The notes: generated from the letters alone by a model not told the origin. 18,580 nucleotides of DNA from Xanthobacteraceae bacterium (GCA_030037185.1 JASHRR010001483.1:1-18580), one strand, 5' to 3'; counted from the stretch's first letter, positions 6,882 to 14,493 are shown. Translations and numbers: made by a program.

Positions 6882-8218
6882 AGGCGCGGCGCACGCCCCA
6901 AGGGGGAGGGCTGTTCGCAGCCGCCGGACTTGATCGCGATGCACCGCGGCCCCTCGCCGACAAGCTGCGGCCGCAAAAGCTTTGCGAACTGGTGGGCCAG
7001 GATCATCTGATCGGTCCGGACGGCGTGCTCACCCGCATGCTTGAGACCCGCACCCTCGGGTCGCTGGTGCTGTGGGGGCCTCCCGGCACCGGCAAGACCA
7101 CGGTGGCGCGGCTTCTCGCAGACGCGACCGCGCTGCATTTTGAAGAGATTTCCGCGGTGTTCTCCGGCGTCGCCGATCTCAAGAAGGCGTTCGACGCGGC
7201 GCGGTCGCGGCGCGAGAGCGGACTTGGCACGCTGCTGTTTGTCGACGAGGTGCATCGCTTCAACCGGGCCCAGCAGGATTCGTTTCTTCCGGTGATGGAG
7301 GACGGCACCGTGGTGCTGATCGGGGCAACGACAGAAAACCCCTCCTTCGAACTTAATGCTGCATTGCTGTCGCGCGCCCGCGTGCTGGTGTTCCCCCCGC
7401 TCGATCCGGACGCAATCGAAAAGCTGCTCGCGCGCGCCGAGGCGATCGAAGGCCGGGCGTTGCCGCTCGATGCGCAGGCGCGCGCCTGCCTCATTCGCAT
7501 GGCGGATGGCGATGGCCGCGCCGCCCTTACGCTTGCCGAAGAGGCGTGGCGCGCTGCACGCCGCGGCGAAATCTTTAATGCCGCCACGCTGCAGGAAATC
7601 CTGCAGCGCCGCGCGCCGATCTACGACAAGTCACAGGATGGCCACTACAACCTCATCTCGGCGTTGCACAAATCGGTGCGCGGCTCCGATCCGGATGCCG
7701 CCCTCTATTATTTGTGCCGCATGCTCGACGCCGGCGAGAGCCCGCTTTATCTGGCCCGCCGCGTCGTGCGGATGGCTGTCGAGGACATCGGGCTCGCCGA
7801 TCCGCAGGCGCTCGTCGTCGCCAACGCCGCCAAGGATGCCTATCATTTCCTCGGCAGCCCCGAAGGCGAGCTTGCTATCGCGCAGGCCGTCATCTACCTC
7901 GCCGCTGCCCCGAAATCGAATGCCGCCTACACGGCCTTCGCGGCGGCGATGCGGACCGCCAAGGCGGCGGGATCGCTGCCGCCCCCCAAACACATCCTCA
8001 ACGCCCCGACGAGGCTGATGAAACGCCAAGGCTACGGCCAAGGCTACGACTACGACCACGACGCACCGGAGGCTTTTTCCGGCCAAGACTATTTTCCGGA
8101 GGCGCTCGGCCGCCAGCGCTTCTACGACCCGCCCGAACGCGGCTTCGAGCGCGAGATCAGGAAGCGGCTTGCGTATTGGGCGCAGCTCCGGCGGGAGCGG
8201 GGAGGGGGCGAGGCCTAG
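6878..8218 (+). CDS. rarA: Replication-associated recombination protein A (AAA+ ATPase, MgsA/RarA/WRNIP1 family)
   Basis: RarA is an AAA+ ATPase of the clamp-loader group that acts at stalled replication forks. The 446-residue product has the expected length and order: N-terminal PLADKLRPQKLCELVGQDHL (25-44), Walker A GPPGTGKTT (67-75), Walker B LLFVDE (119-124) followed by HRFNRAQQD, sensor 1 GATTEN (149-154), and LLSRAR (163-168) with the likely arginine finger. The C-terminal half carries the family's HKSVRGSDPDAALYYLCRML and tetramerisation region, ending with GQDYFPEALGRQRFYDPPERGFE. The ATG at 6878 overlaps the protease TGA and begins the family N-terminus; the upstream open frame from 6281 is a shadow of the protease gene. 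Expression is probably coupled to the protease gene. Confidence 0.95.
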   Translation: MKARRTPQGGGLFAAAGLDRDAPRPLADKLRPQKLCELVGQDHLIGPDGVLTRMLETRTLGSLVLWGPPGTGKTTVARLLADATALHFEEISAVFSGVADLKKAFDAARSRRESGLGTLLFVDEVHRFNRAQQDSFLPVMEDGTVVLIGATTENPSFELNAALLSRARVLVFPPLDPDAIEKLLARAEAIEGRALPLDAQARACLIRMADGDGRAALTLAEEAWRAARRGEIFNAATLQEILQRRAPIYDKSQDGHYNLISALHKSVRGSDPDAALYYLCRMLDAGESPLYLARRVVRMAVEDIGLADPQALVVANAAKDAYHFLGSPEGELAIAQAVIYLAAAPKSNAAYTAFAAAMRTAKAAGSLPPPKHILNAPTRLMKRQGYGQGYDYDHDAPEAFSGQDYFPEALGRQRFYDPPERGFEREIRKRLAYWAQLRRERGGGEA

Positions 8219-8312
8219 CCGACGCAGCCCGGCGGGTTCAGCGAAATCCTACCGCCCATCGATGTGGCGCCGCTGGTCGCCGGACGCTCGACCTGCTACG
8301 GCGCGGCAGCCC

Positions 8313-9101
8313 CTATTTGCCGATCAGCCCCTTCTCCATGCCGTAATCCTTCAGCGCCTGGTCGATGGCCGGCCCTTGCAGGAACTTGATCAGGGCGAGC
8401 GCCGCTTGCGGATCGGCGGCGTTCGTGCCGACCGTCGCCTCGATGATGGCGGGCACCTGCAATTGCCCGATCACCGCGCCGAGATTTTTAAGCCTCGGAT
8501 TGGCAATGATTTCGCTCACCGGATAGATGTTGATTTCATATTCCCCGGCAGCGAGTGCCGCCTCGCCCCGCGTCATGCTTGCATCGTGAATCTTGCCGGC
8601 GATGTCGAGAGTGGCGAGGATTTTCCTGACTGTCATCAGCGCCGCGCCGGTCGGGCTGTACTTGACCGATTTGGCGTTCAACATTGCGGCCTTGACTGCG
8701 TCCGGCGAGCTCACATCGAGCGCGGGCGCCTCGCCGCGGAGGCCGAACGCCACCGCCACCCGTGCGATTTCGAACCTGCCGGGCGCAATCTTGCCCGCGG
8801 CCTCGAGTTCATCATCGACATCCGGCAGCAGGATCGCGACCTCGAACTCCTCTCCGGCGAGGATTCCATCTTTCAGGTTGCCGCGCGCCGAACCATATGC
8901 CGCGACAATCGGCCTGCCGATCACCGCTTGCGCCTCTTTGCGCACCGCGTTGAGCGGATCGCGGATTGCCGCCGTCGCGATCAGGCGCACAGCGCCGCGC
9001 TTGGCCGCGGCCCCTTCGGCACCAGCAGATTGCCCATCGGCGTTAACACCCGCCGACAGGACCACGGCGGTTGCGATGATTGCGGCTCGTATTTTGTTCA
9101 T
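8313..9101 (-). CDS. ModA-like (molybdate-type) ABC transporter periplasmic substrate-binding protein, orphan
   Basis: The 262-residue product has an N-terminal signal peptide (MNKIRAAIIATAVVLSAGVNA). The body fits the type II periplasmic binding proteins of the ModA/SBP_bac_11 group: VRLIATAAIRDPLNAV (38-53), YGSARGNLKDGILAGEEFEVAIL (69-91), VAVAFGLRGEAPALDVSSPD (115-134), KYSPTGA (147-153) and EYEINIYPVSEI (188-199). The typical ModA Ala-Ala-Ser-Leu strand is changed to ATAAIRD, so the ligand may not be molybdate. No permease or ATPase gene lies beside it, so it is an orphan. It is transcribed opposite to rarA and rluC. The ATG at 9101 has GAGAGAGG upstream. It could serve a transporter elsewhere or act as a sensor protein. 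Confidence 0.8.
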   Translation of the reverse strand: MNKIRAAIIATAVVLSAGVNADGQSAGAEGAAAKRGAVRLIATAAIRDPLNAVRKEAQAVIGRPIVAAYGSARGNLKDGILAGEEFEVAILLPDVDDELEAAGKIAPGRFEIARVAVAFGLRGEAPALDVSSPDAVKAAMLNAKSVKYSPTGAALMTVRKILATLDIAGKIHDASMTRGEAALAAGEYEINIYPVSEIIANPRLKNLGAVIGQLQVPAIIEATVGTNAADPQAALALIKFLQGPAIDQALKDYGMEKGLIGK

Positions 9102-9163
9102 GGCGACCTCTCTCGATTGAGGGGAGCGACGGGTTCACCGGCCGGCAGGGTTTTTGAGGCAAG

Positions 9164-9250
9164 GTAGCGCGGCTGCACTGGCGGCGAAATCCCGGCCTGC
9201 TAGCTCGCGCAAAGCTTCCCCGGGTTTCGCTGGCGCGCGAGCCGCGCTAC
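9164..9250. repeat. Long imperfect inverted repeat upstream of rluC
   Basis: GTAGCGCGGCT (9164-9174) is the perfect reverse complement of AGCCGCGCTAC (9240-9250). Nested inside, GCGAAATCCCGG pairs with CCGGGTTTCGC with one bulged base. Together they can fold into one long two-part stem of 87 bases with a loop of about 24. No T-run follows. It lies in the spacer between the divergent ModA-like gene and rluC, ending about 58 bases before the rluC start. Confidence 0.7.
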
Positions 9251-9307
9251 ATCCTTTATGCGGCGCTTTAGGAACGCTGTCGGGCGCCCGGCAATGAGGA
9301 GCGGAAT

Positions 9308-10552
9308 TTGACGCGCCACAGAGGACCCCGCCAGCCCGGAGGCGGACGGCAAATTGCAGGCCCGCGCCATCGCGATCGCGGCCGCGATATCGCGCGGCCG
9401 GCGAAACCGCGGATCGGAGCGAAGCGGCGCCGGGCCGACGGGCGAGTTCGCGAGCCCGAAAAGCAACCGGCGGCGCTGCGCCCGGGCGAACGATCGCCGG
9501 TGCGAGCCGCCGCGCCGGCTCGGCTTCTCCGGCAGGCGCCCGCGACACCCAGTCCCCAACAAGCGACCAAGGTCCAGACCGTCGCGGTGACCGCCGACGA
9601 AGCCGGCATGCGGGTCGACCGCTTTCTCGAAGCAAGGTTTCCGTCGCTGTCGTTCTCCCACATCCAGCGCGTCATCCGCAAAGGCGAGTTGCGCGTCAAC
9701 GGCAAACGGGCCGATGCCAAGGATCGGCTGGCGGAGGGGCAGTCGGTGCGCATTCCGCCGCTGCGGCTCGATGTGCCGAAAACGTCGGACCTGTCGGAAG
9801 CGGAACAAAAGACGCGTGAGTTCCTGCGTTCAATCACGCTCTATGAGGATGATGACGTCCTTGTCCTCAACAAGCCGATGGGGCTTAGCGTTCAGGGCGG
9901 TTCCGCCACCACGCGCCACGTCGACGGCATGCTCGATGTGATGCGCGATAAAAGCGGCCAGCGGCCGCGTTTGGTGCACCGTCTCGATAAAGACACCGCC
10001 GGCTGCCTGCTTGTTGCCAAGACCCGCTTCGCGGCATCCTCGCTCGCCAAGACGTTCCGCTCGCGCGAGGCGCGCAAGATTTACTGGGCGCTCGTGGCCG
10101 GGGTGCCGAAGCCGCAGCAGGGCCGCATCTCGACATTTCTCGCCAAGGACGAACGGGAGGACGAGTTCGTCATGCGCATCGCCCGCCACGGCGAAGAGGG
10201 GGCGAGCCATGCCGTGACCTACTATGCGGTGGTTGAGTCCTCGGCGCAGCACCTCGCCTGGCTATCGCTCAAGCCGGTGACCGGGCGCACCCATCAGCTG
10301 CGTGCTCATCTCGCCCATATCGGCCATCCGATCGTCGGCGATGCGAAATATTTCAACCGGGAGAACTGGACCCTGCCGGGCGGCATCCAAAACCGCCTGC
10401 ACCTTCTGGCGCGGCGCATCGCGGTGGCGCATCCGCGCGGCGGCCTCATCGACTTGACGGCGCCGCTGCCGCCGCACATGGTGCAGAGCTGGAATTTGCT
10501 TGGCCTCGATGTCAAGCGTTACGATCCGATCGTCAACGCGCCCGAGGAATGA
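9308..10552 (+). CDS. rluC: RluA/RluC-family 23S rRNA pseudouridine synthase with N-terminal basic extension
   Basis: RluA-family enzymes isomerise specific uridines in 23S rRNA; RluC acts around positions 955, 2504 and 2580 in E. coli. The 414-residue product has an S4 RNA-binding domain (about 99-150, RVDRFLEARFPSLSFSHIQR then GELRVNGKRA). The synthase domain follows, with VLNKPMGLSVQGG (186-198) and the catalytic motif HRLDKDTAG (224-232, Asp227 the likely nucleophile), then PVTGRTHQLRAHLAHIGHPIVGD. The TTG start at 9308 is supported by GAGGAG at 9296-9301, six bases upstream. It adds about 90 residues rich in Arg, Pro, Gly and Ala before the S4 domain, longer than E. coli RluC. An internal start near the S4 domain remains possible. 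The exact target uridines cannot be read from the sequence. Confidence 0.88.
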   Translation: MTRHRGPRQPGGGRQIAGPRHRDRGRDIARPAKPRIGAKRRRADGRVREPEKQPAALRPGERSPVRAAAPARLLRQAPATPSPQQATKVQTVAVTADEAGMRVDRFLEARFPSLSFSHIQRVIRKGELRVNGKRADAKDRLAEGQSVRIPPLRLDVPKTSDLSEAEQKTREFLRSITLYEDDDVLVLNKPMGLSVQGGSATTRHVDGMLDVMRDKSGQRPRLVHRLDKDTAGCLLVAKTRFAASSLAKTFRSREARKIYWALVAGVPKPQQGRISTFLAKDEREDEFVMRIARHGEEGASHAVTYYAVVESSAQHLAWLSLKPVTGRTHQLRAHLAHIGHPIVGDAKYFNRENWTLPGGIQNRLHLLARRIAVAHPRGGLIDLTAPLPPHMVQSWNLLGLDVKRYDPIVNAPEE

Positions 10553-10724
10553 ATTGTCGCCCCCCACGGCACTCGCATCTTGCGATCGCCCGCAAAAGCG
10601 CGCGATTGAGCAGCCGCGCGATTTTCGCTCGGCACAGTCTTGCCGCCGCGCCGGGGCTTGCTGGCCGCCCCGCCGGCGCGGCGGCTTGACGCGGCAATGA
10701 GAACGAATCGTCAGAGTCACGAGC

Positions 10725-11336
10725 ATGAGCGACAGCGAATACGAGCGTTGGGAAAGGCGCTTCTCGGTGCCGGACTACGTGTTCGGGACCGAGCCGAACG
10801 TGTTTCTCAGGTCGCAGGCGCACATGCTGCCGAAATCCGGCGCCGCGCTTGCGGTTGCCGACGGCGAGGGGCGCAATGGCGTGTGGCTCGCCGAGCGCGG
10901 CCTCGACGTGCTGTCGATCGACTGGTCGCCGACCGCGCTCGCAAAGGCGCAGGCGCTCGCCAACCAGCGCGGCGTCGCCCTGCGCACCGTCGCGGTCAAC
11001 GTGGTGGGATGGCAGTGGCCGGCGGCGCAATTCGACGTGGTGGTGGCAATCTTCATTCAATTTCTGACGCCCGCCGAGCGGCGGTACGTTTTTGCCGCCA
11101 TGTGCAATGCCCTCAAGCGCGGCGGACTGCTGCTGATCGAAGGCTATCGGCCCGAGCAGCTGAACTACAAAACCGGCGGCCCGTCGCTGGTAGAAAATCT
11201 TTACACGCGCACGATGCTGGAAGCCGAATTCGGCGGCTTATCCGAATTGCGCATTATCGAGCATGACAGCATGACCCGCGAAGGTCGGGGGCATGTCGGC
11301 ATGGCGGCGCTGATCGATCTTATCGGGCGAAAGTAA
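10725..11336 (+). CDS. Class I SAM-dependent methyltransferase (TehB-like)
   Basis: The 203-residue product has a Rossmann-type methyltransferase core. ALAVADGEGRNGVWLAERG (41-59) is the SAM-binding motif I region, VLSIDWS (62-68) the acidic residue (Asp66) expected to contact the SAM ribose, FDVVVAIFIQFL (103-114) motif IV, and LKRGGLLLIEGY (130-141) motif V. Motif I has DGEGRN rather than GxGxG, as in TehB-like and related small methyltransferases. The N-terminal WERRFSVPDYVFGTEPNVFL resembles the start of that group. The substrate is unknown; tellurite or another small molecule is possible, but nothing nearby supports it. The ATG at 10725 has only a weak ribosome-binding site. It lies 172 bases after rluC on the same strand and may have its own promoter. 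Confidence 0.85.
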   Translation: MSDSEYERWERRFSVPDYVFGTEPNVFLRSQAHMLPKSGAALAVADGEGRNGVWLAERGLDVLSIDWSPTALAKAQALANQRGVALRTVAVNVVGWQWPAAQFDVVVAIFIQFLTPAERRYVFAAMCNALKRGGLLLIEGYRPEQLNYKTGGPSLVENLYTRTMLEAEFGGLSELRIIEHDSMTREGRGHVGMAALIDLIGRK

Positions 11337-11682
11337 CCCTTTCAGGCCTAAAGGCGGCCTCACGGACGGGGGCTCTCGCCGCCCGAAACGGGTCTTGCTC
11401 GAACGCCGCTCCAGACGCACCGCAAGCCGCGCAGCAAGGCTTGGATATCCGACATTTCCGATCGCTTGAACCATTTTATCGCGGCGCAGCGAACTATTTA
11501 TCACGGTCCGAATTAATCTTCGGAATTAACCGGGCTATTGACGCCTTTTCGCCGCGAACCGCGGGAGAGGTGTGAATACCCGGACAGGCCTGACAGCCGT
11601 GCAACCAATGCTTGCGACGGGCGCGCAATCGGCCTATTGGGGGCCCGGCCCGTCGAAACGGTCAATGAAGGAGATGTCATCC
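11337..11682. other. Intergenic region between the methyltransferase and the PsiF-like gene
   Basis: No gene is convincing here. The open frame running into the downstream gene from 11572 lacks a ribosome-binding site. The stretch 11466-11540 is unusually AT-rich for this window and contains CCGAA/TTCGG (a 5-base stem with loop TTAATC, about 11503-11518) within two near-identical TTAATTC repeats seen on the minus strand. This is where I would expect the promoter of the downstream gene, but I cannot pick boxes with proper spacing. Confidence 0.4.
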
Positions 11683-12153
11683 ATGAAGCCGGGATTTGCT
11701 GCTCTTTGTGCCGCTGCCGTTTGCGCCGCCGTGGCGTTCTCCGTCGCGCCGGCCGGCGCTCTCAGTCGCCTGAAGGCATGCAATGACGAATGGAAGGCGA
11801 TGAAGGCGAACAACACGGTCGGCGACAAGAAATATGCCGATTTCCGCAAGGAATGTCTCGCCCGCACCGCCGCCGCCCCCGCCACTCAAGAGCCGGCGCC
11901 TGGTGCCACCGCCACCGCTCCGCCCGCAACCAAAGCGGCTCCAAGGGGCGCCGCGCCCTCCGCTGCCGGCGAACCGGTATTCCCGACCGCCGTGTCGCCC
12001 AAATATGCCAACGAGAGCGCCGGCAGGGCGCGGATGCATACCTGCCTCGATCAATACAAAGAGAACAAAGCCGCCAATGCCAATGGCGGCCTCAACTGGA
12101 TTCAGAAGGGCGGCGGCTATTACAGCGAATGCAACAAGCGCCTGAAGGGCTGA
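11683..12153 (+). CDS. Small exported Cys-containing protein, PsiF-repeat-like
   Basis: The 156-residue product has a signal peptide (1-26, ending PAGA). Residues 33-59 (Cys33-Asn-Asp-Glu ... Gly-Asp-Lys-Lys ... Phe-Arg-Lys-Glu-Cys58-Leu) resemble the PsiF repeat, a periplasmic motif with paired cysteines about 25 residues apart; this comparison is from memory. An Ala/Pro/Thr-rich linker (about 62-98) follows. A C-terminal segment has a second Cys pair (121 and 150) around GGLNWIQKGGGYYSECNKRLKG. The start at 11683 is chosen because the signal peptide begins there and AAGGAG (11668-11673) lies 9 bases upstream; starts at 11665 and 11674 would overlap that site. It appears to be a single-gene unit closed by a strong terminator. 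Function is unknown. Confidence 0.8.
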   Translation: MKPGFAALCAAAVCAAVAFSVAPAGALSRLKACNDEWKAMKANNTVGDKKYADFRKECLARTAAAPATQEPAPGATATAPPATKAAPRGAAPSAAGEPVFPTAVSPKYANESAGRARMHTCLDQYKENKAANANGGLNWIQKGGGYYSECNKRLKG

Positions 12154-12189
12154 TGCAGGGCCCCATCTGAGGTTACCGACTTGACGTTG

Positions 12190-12227
12190 CGAGGCGAGGA
12201 GCCTGCTCCTCGCCTCGATCGTTTTTT
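12190..12227 (+). terminator. Strong intrinsic terminator after the PsiF-like gene
   Basis: CGAGGCGAGGAG (12190-12201) pairs perfectly with CTCCTCGCCTCG (12206-12217) around the loop CCTG. After ATCG comes a run of six T (12222-12227). A perfect 12-base GC-rich stem plus a T-run is the clearest factor-independent terminator in the window. It lies 36 bases after the stop at 12153. Confidence 0.9.
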
Positions 12228-12293
12228 GCCCACTGCACCCTCGGGCTGGCGGTGCGGACCCGGGCCTTGCTTCCCGGCCAACGAGCCCCGCAC

Positions 12294-12322
12294 TTGTCGA
12301 CAATCGGGCCCTGTCATACAAC
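12294..12322 (+). promoter_or_regulatory. Candidate promoter for the crotonase/CoA-transferase operon
   Basis: TTGTCG (12294-12299) and TACAAC (12317-12322) are separated by 17 bases, each matching 4 of 6 consensus positions. They lie just downstream of the terminator and about 30 bases before the ATG at 12353, which has GAGGGA upstream. Moderate support only. Confidence 0.35.
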
Positions 12323-12352
12323 GCCGCGGGGCAGGCGGCCGAGGGAACAAGC

Positions 12353-13294
12353 ATGGCGAGGAAACCGGCGAAAGCGCCGCGCAACAAGCCGGCCGCAACA
12401 AACGGCGGCGGCTATACCGATATCCTTTGCACCGTGAAAGACCAGGTCGCGTGGGTCACCATCAACCGGCCGCGTGTGCTCAATGCTTTTCGCGAGCACA
12501 CGCTTGACGAGTTGACCGCTGCCCTCAAAGCAACCCGTCGCGATCCCCTGATCGCCTGCGCAGTGGTGACGGGCGCAGGCGACAAGGCATTTTCGGCGGG
12601 CGGCGATTTCTACGCAATGATGCGGCTCAACTGGACCAATGCGGCAATGTGGAACGACCGCATGCAGGAGCTTGCGATGACGATCCGCGGCCTGCCGATT
12701 CCGGTCATCGCCATGATCAACGGCTGGTGCATGGGCGGCGGCCACGAACTTGCTTTGTGGTGCGACCTTGCCATCGCATCGGAGAACGCCGTGCTGGGCC
12801 AGACCGGCGCCAAGGTCGGCGCCTGTCCGACGGTGGGCGCTACGCAGTATCTGCCGCGCATCATCGGCGAGCGGCTGGCGCGCGAAATGATCTTCTGCGC
12901 CCGTCGCTTCACCGCCCGCGAGGCCGTCGAAATCGGCCTCATCAACAAATGCGTGCCGCACCAGGATCTGCTCAAGGAGACGCTCGCCTGGTGCGAGACC
13001 ATCAAGAGCCACAGTCCGCAGACCCTGCGCATGACGAAGAAGAGCCTGAATTTCGAGTCCGATCTGCTCTACGCGTCCTGGCAGCACGGCATGGAGCTCT
13101 TGGCGCATGTGTGGGGCTCGCAGGAATGCCTCGAGGGCATGAAGGCCTTTGTTGAGGGCCGCAAGCCGGACTTCCACAAGTTCCGCATGCGCAGCAAGCA
13201 GGAGCTCGAGGCCTACCTTGAGGGTGCCAAGGACTTGAACGCGCCGCCCTCGATGCGCAAAGGCGCGAGCAAGAACGTCGAGCGCGCCAGATGA
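12353..13294 (+). CDS. Crotonase-superfamily protein of the MenB/BadI-like type with altered active site
   Basis: Crotonase-fold enzymes act on acyl-CoA thioesters through an oxyanion hole. The 313-residue product has a Lys/Pro-rich start (1-20), INRPRVLNAFREHTLDEL (38-55), AFSAGGDF (79-86) and INGWCMGGGHELALWCDLAIAS (122-143), the last two forming the oxyanion hole. LGQTGAKVG (148-156) follows and the tail has EGMKAFVEGRKPDFHKF. The GQTG motif and this tail match MenB and BadI (Dieckmann or reverse-Claisen type crotonases). The classical enoyl-CoA hydratase glutamates are absent, and where MenB has Ser-Phe-Asp the sequence reads Ala157-Cys158-Pro159. It is therefore neither an ordinary hydratase nor a standard MenB. 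The ATG at 12353 has GAGGGA upstream. Its stop overlaps the CoA-transferase start (ATGA), so the two are coupled. The reaction is unknown. Confidence 0.88.
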   Translation: MARKPAKAPRNKPAATNGGGYTDILCTVKDQVAWVTINRPRVLNAFREHTLDELTAALKATRRDPLIACAVVTGAGDKAFSAGGDFYAMMRLNWTNAAMWNDRMQELAMTIRGLPIPVIAMINGWCMGGGHELALWCDLAIASENAVLGQTGAKVGACPTVGATQYLPRIIGERLAREMIFCARRFTAREAVEIGLINKCVPHQDLLKETLAWCETIKSHSPQTLRMTKKSLNFESDLLYASWQHGMELLAHVWGSQECLEGMKAFVEGRKPDFHKFRMRSKQELEAYLEGAKDLNAPPSMRKGASKNVERAR

Positions 13295-14493
13295 GCGAAG
13301 CAGACAATGGGGCGCTTGCCGGCACGCGGGTGCTCGATCTGACGCGCGTGCTCGCCGGTCCGACCTGCGCCATGATGCTGGGCGACATGGGCGCCGACGT
13401 CATCAAGGTCGAGCCTCCGTCGGGCGGCGATGACACGCGCGGCTGGGGGCCGCCGTTCGTGGGCGGCGAATCTGCTTACTTTCTCGCCGCCAACCGCAAC
13501 AAACGTTCGATGACCCTGAACCTGGCCGTGCCGGCCGGACAGAAACTGCTCGCCGGGCTGATCCAAAGAGCCGACATCGTGATCGACAACTTCAAGCTCG
13601 GCACGCTCCCCAAATGGGGCTTCACGGACGCATGGTTCAACGCCCAGGCACCGCGCGTGGTGCGCTGCTCGATCACCGGCTACGGATCGACCGGCTCCAA
13701 GGCGGCGCTGCCGGGTTATGATTTCATCCTTCAGGCCGAGTCCGGCCTGATGAGCATCTGTGGAGAGCCCGACGGCCCGCCGACGAAATACGGCGTCGCC
13801 ATCGTCGATCTGTGTACCGGTATGCTGGCGTGCAATGCGATACTTGCTGCCCTCAATGCCCGCCATCGCAGCGGCCGCGGCCAGAAGATCGAGCTGTCGC
13901 TCTACGAGTCGGCGCTCCACATGCTGGCGAATGTCGCATCGAACGTGCTGGTGTCCGGCCGCGGCGGCGGTCGTTTCGGCAACGGCCATCCGAGCATCGT
14001 GCCTTACACCACCTACGCCGCCAAAGACGCCATGATGGCGCTCGCCATCGGCAATGACACCCAGTTCGCGAGATGCGCCGCCGTGCTCGGCCATCCGCAA
14101 TGGGCCGGCGATCCGCGCTTTGCCACCAACCGCGCCCGCGTCGAGCATCGTCATCTCCTCGATAGCGCGATCGGCCAAGCGCTCGCAGCCGATACCGCCG
14201 GCAATTGGCTTGCCAAGCTCAAATCCGCCGGTGTGCCGTGCGGCCGCATCAATTCGGTCGCCGAAGCGCTCGCCGATCCTCAGACGCAGGCGCGGGCGAT
14301 GATCGAGGCCGTCAAACACCCGGCCATCGGCGACCTCAAGCTCGTCGGTATGCCCTACAAATTTTCCGGCACGCCGGCCTCAGTGCGCCGCCCGCCGCCG
14401 ATGCTGGGTGAGCACACAGACGAGATTTTGCGGCAGGAGCTGGGGCTCGACGCAGACGCAATCGCGGCGCTGCGCCGGGACCGCGTGATTTAG
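13291..14493 (+). CDS. Class III (CaiB/BaiF-family) acyl-CoA:carboxylate CoA-transferase
   Basis: Family III CoA-transferases move CoA between carboxylic acids through an aspartyl-CoA thioester. The 400-residue product has the standard length. It begins LAGTRVLDLTRVLAGPTCAMMLGDMGADVIKVEPP (9-43) and continues with NRNKRSMTLNL (68-78), ADIVIDNFKLG (94-104) and ITGYGSTG (128-135). GVAIVDLCTGMLACNAILAAL follows, with Asp173 in the place of the catalytic aspartate, and the C-terminal domain contains AGVPCGRINSVAEALADPQ and PMLGEHTDEIL. It overlaps the crotonase gene by 4 bases (ATGA). The pair suggests a pathway in which a carboxylic acid is activated to its CoA thioester and then hydrated, hydrolysed or ring-opened. 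Substrates cannot be deduced. The next gene is convergent, 73 bases away. Confidence 0.93.
   Translation: MSEADNGALAGTRVLDLTRVLAGPTCAMMLGDMGADVIKVEPPSGGDDTRGWGPPFVGGESAYFLAANRNKRSMTLNLAVPAGQKLLAGLIQRADIVIDNFKLGTLPKWGFTDAWFNAQAPRVVRCSITGYGSTGSKAALPGYDFILQAESGLMSICGEPDGPPTKYGVAIVDLCTGMLACNAILAALNARHRSGRGQKIELSLYESALHMLANVASNVLVSGRGGGRFGNGHPSIVPYTTYAAKDAMMALAIGNDTQFARCAAVLGHPQWAGDPRFATNRARVEHRHLLDSAIGQALAADTAGNWLAKLKSAGVPCGRINSVAEALADPQTQARAMIEAVKHPAIGDLKLVGMPYKFSGTPASVRRPPPMLGEHTDEILRQELGLDADAIAALRRDRVI

Noticed and set aside
8169..9167. Plus-strand open frame of 332 codons over the ModA-like gene
   Set aside because: It is antisense to a gene with a signal peptide, ribosome-binding site and family motifs. 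Its translation is Arg-rich with no domain, as expected for a shadow in GC-rich DNA.
13213..14319. Minus-strand open frame of 368 codons over the CoA-transferase
   Set aside because: The plus-strand gene is a clear full-length class III CoA-transferase coupled to its neighbour. The antisense frame is His/Arg/Ala-rich and lacks motifs.
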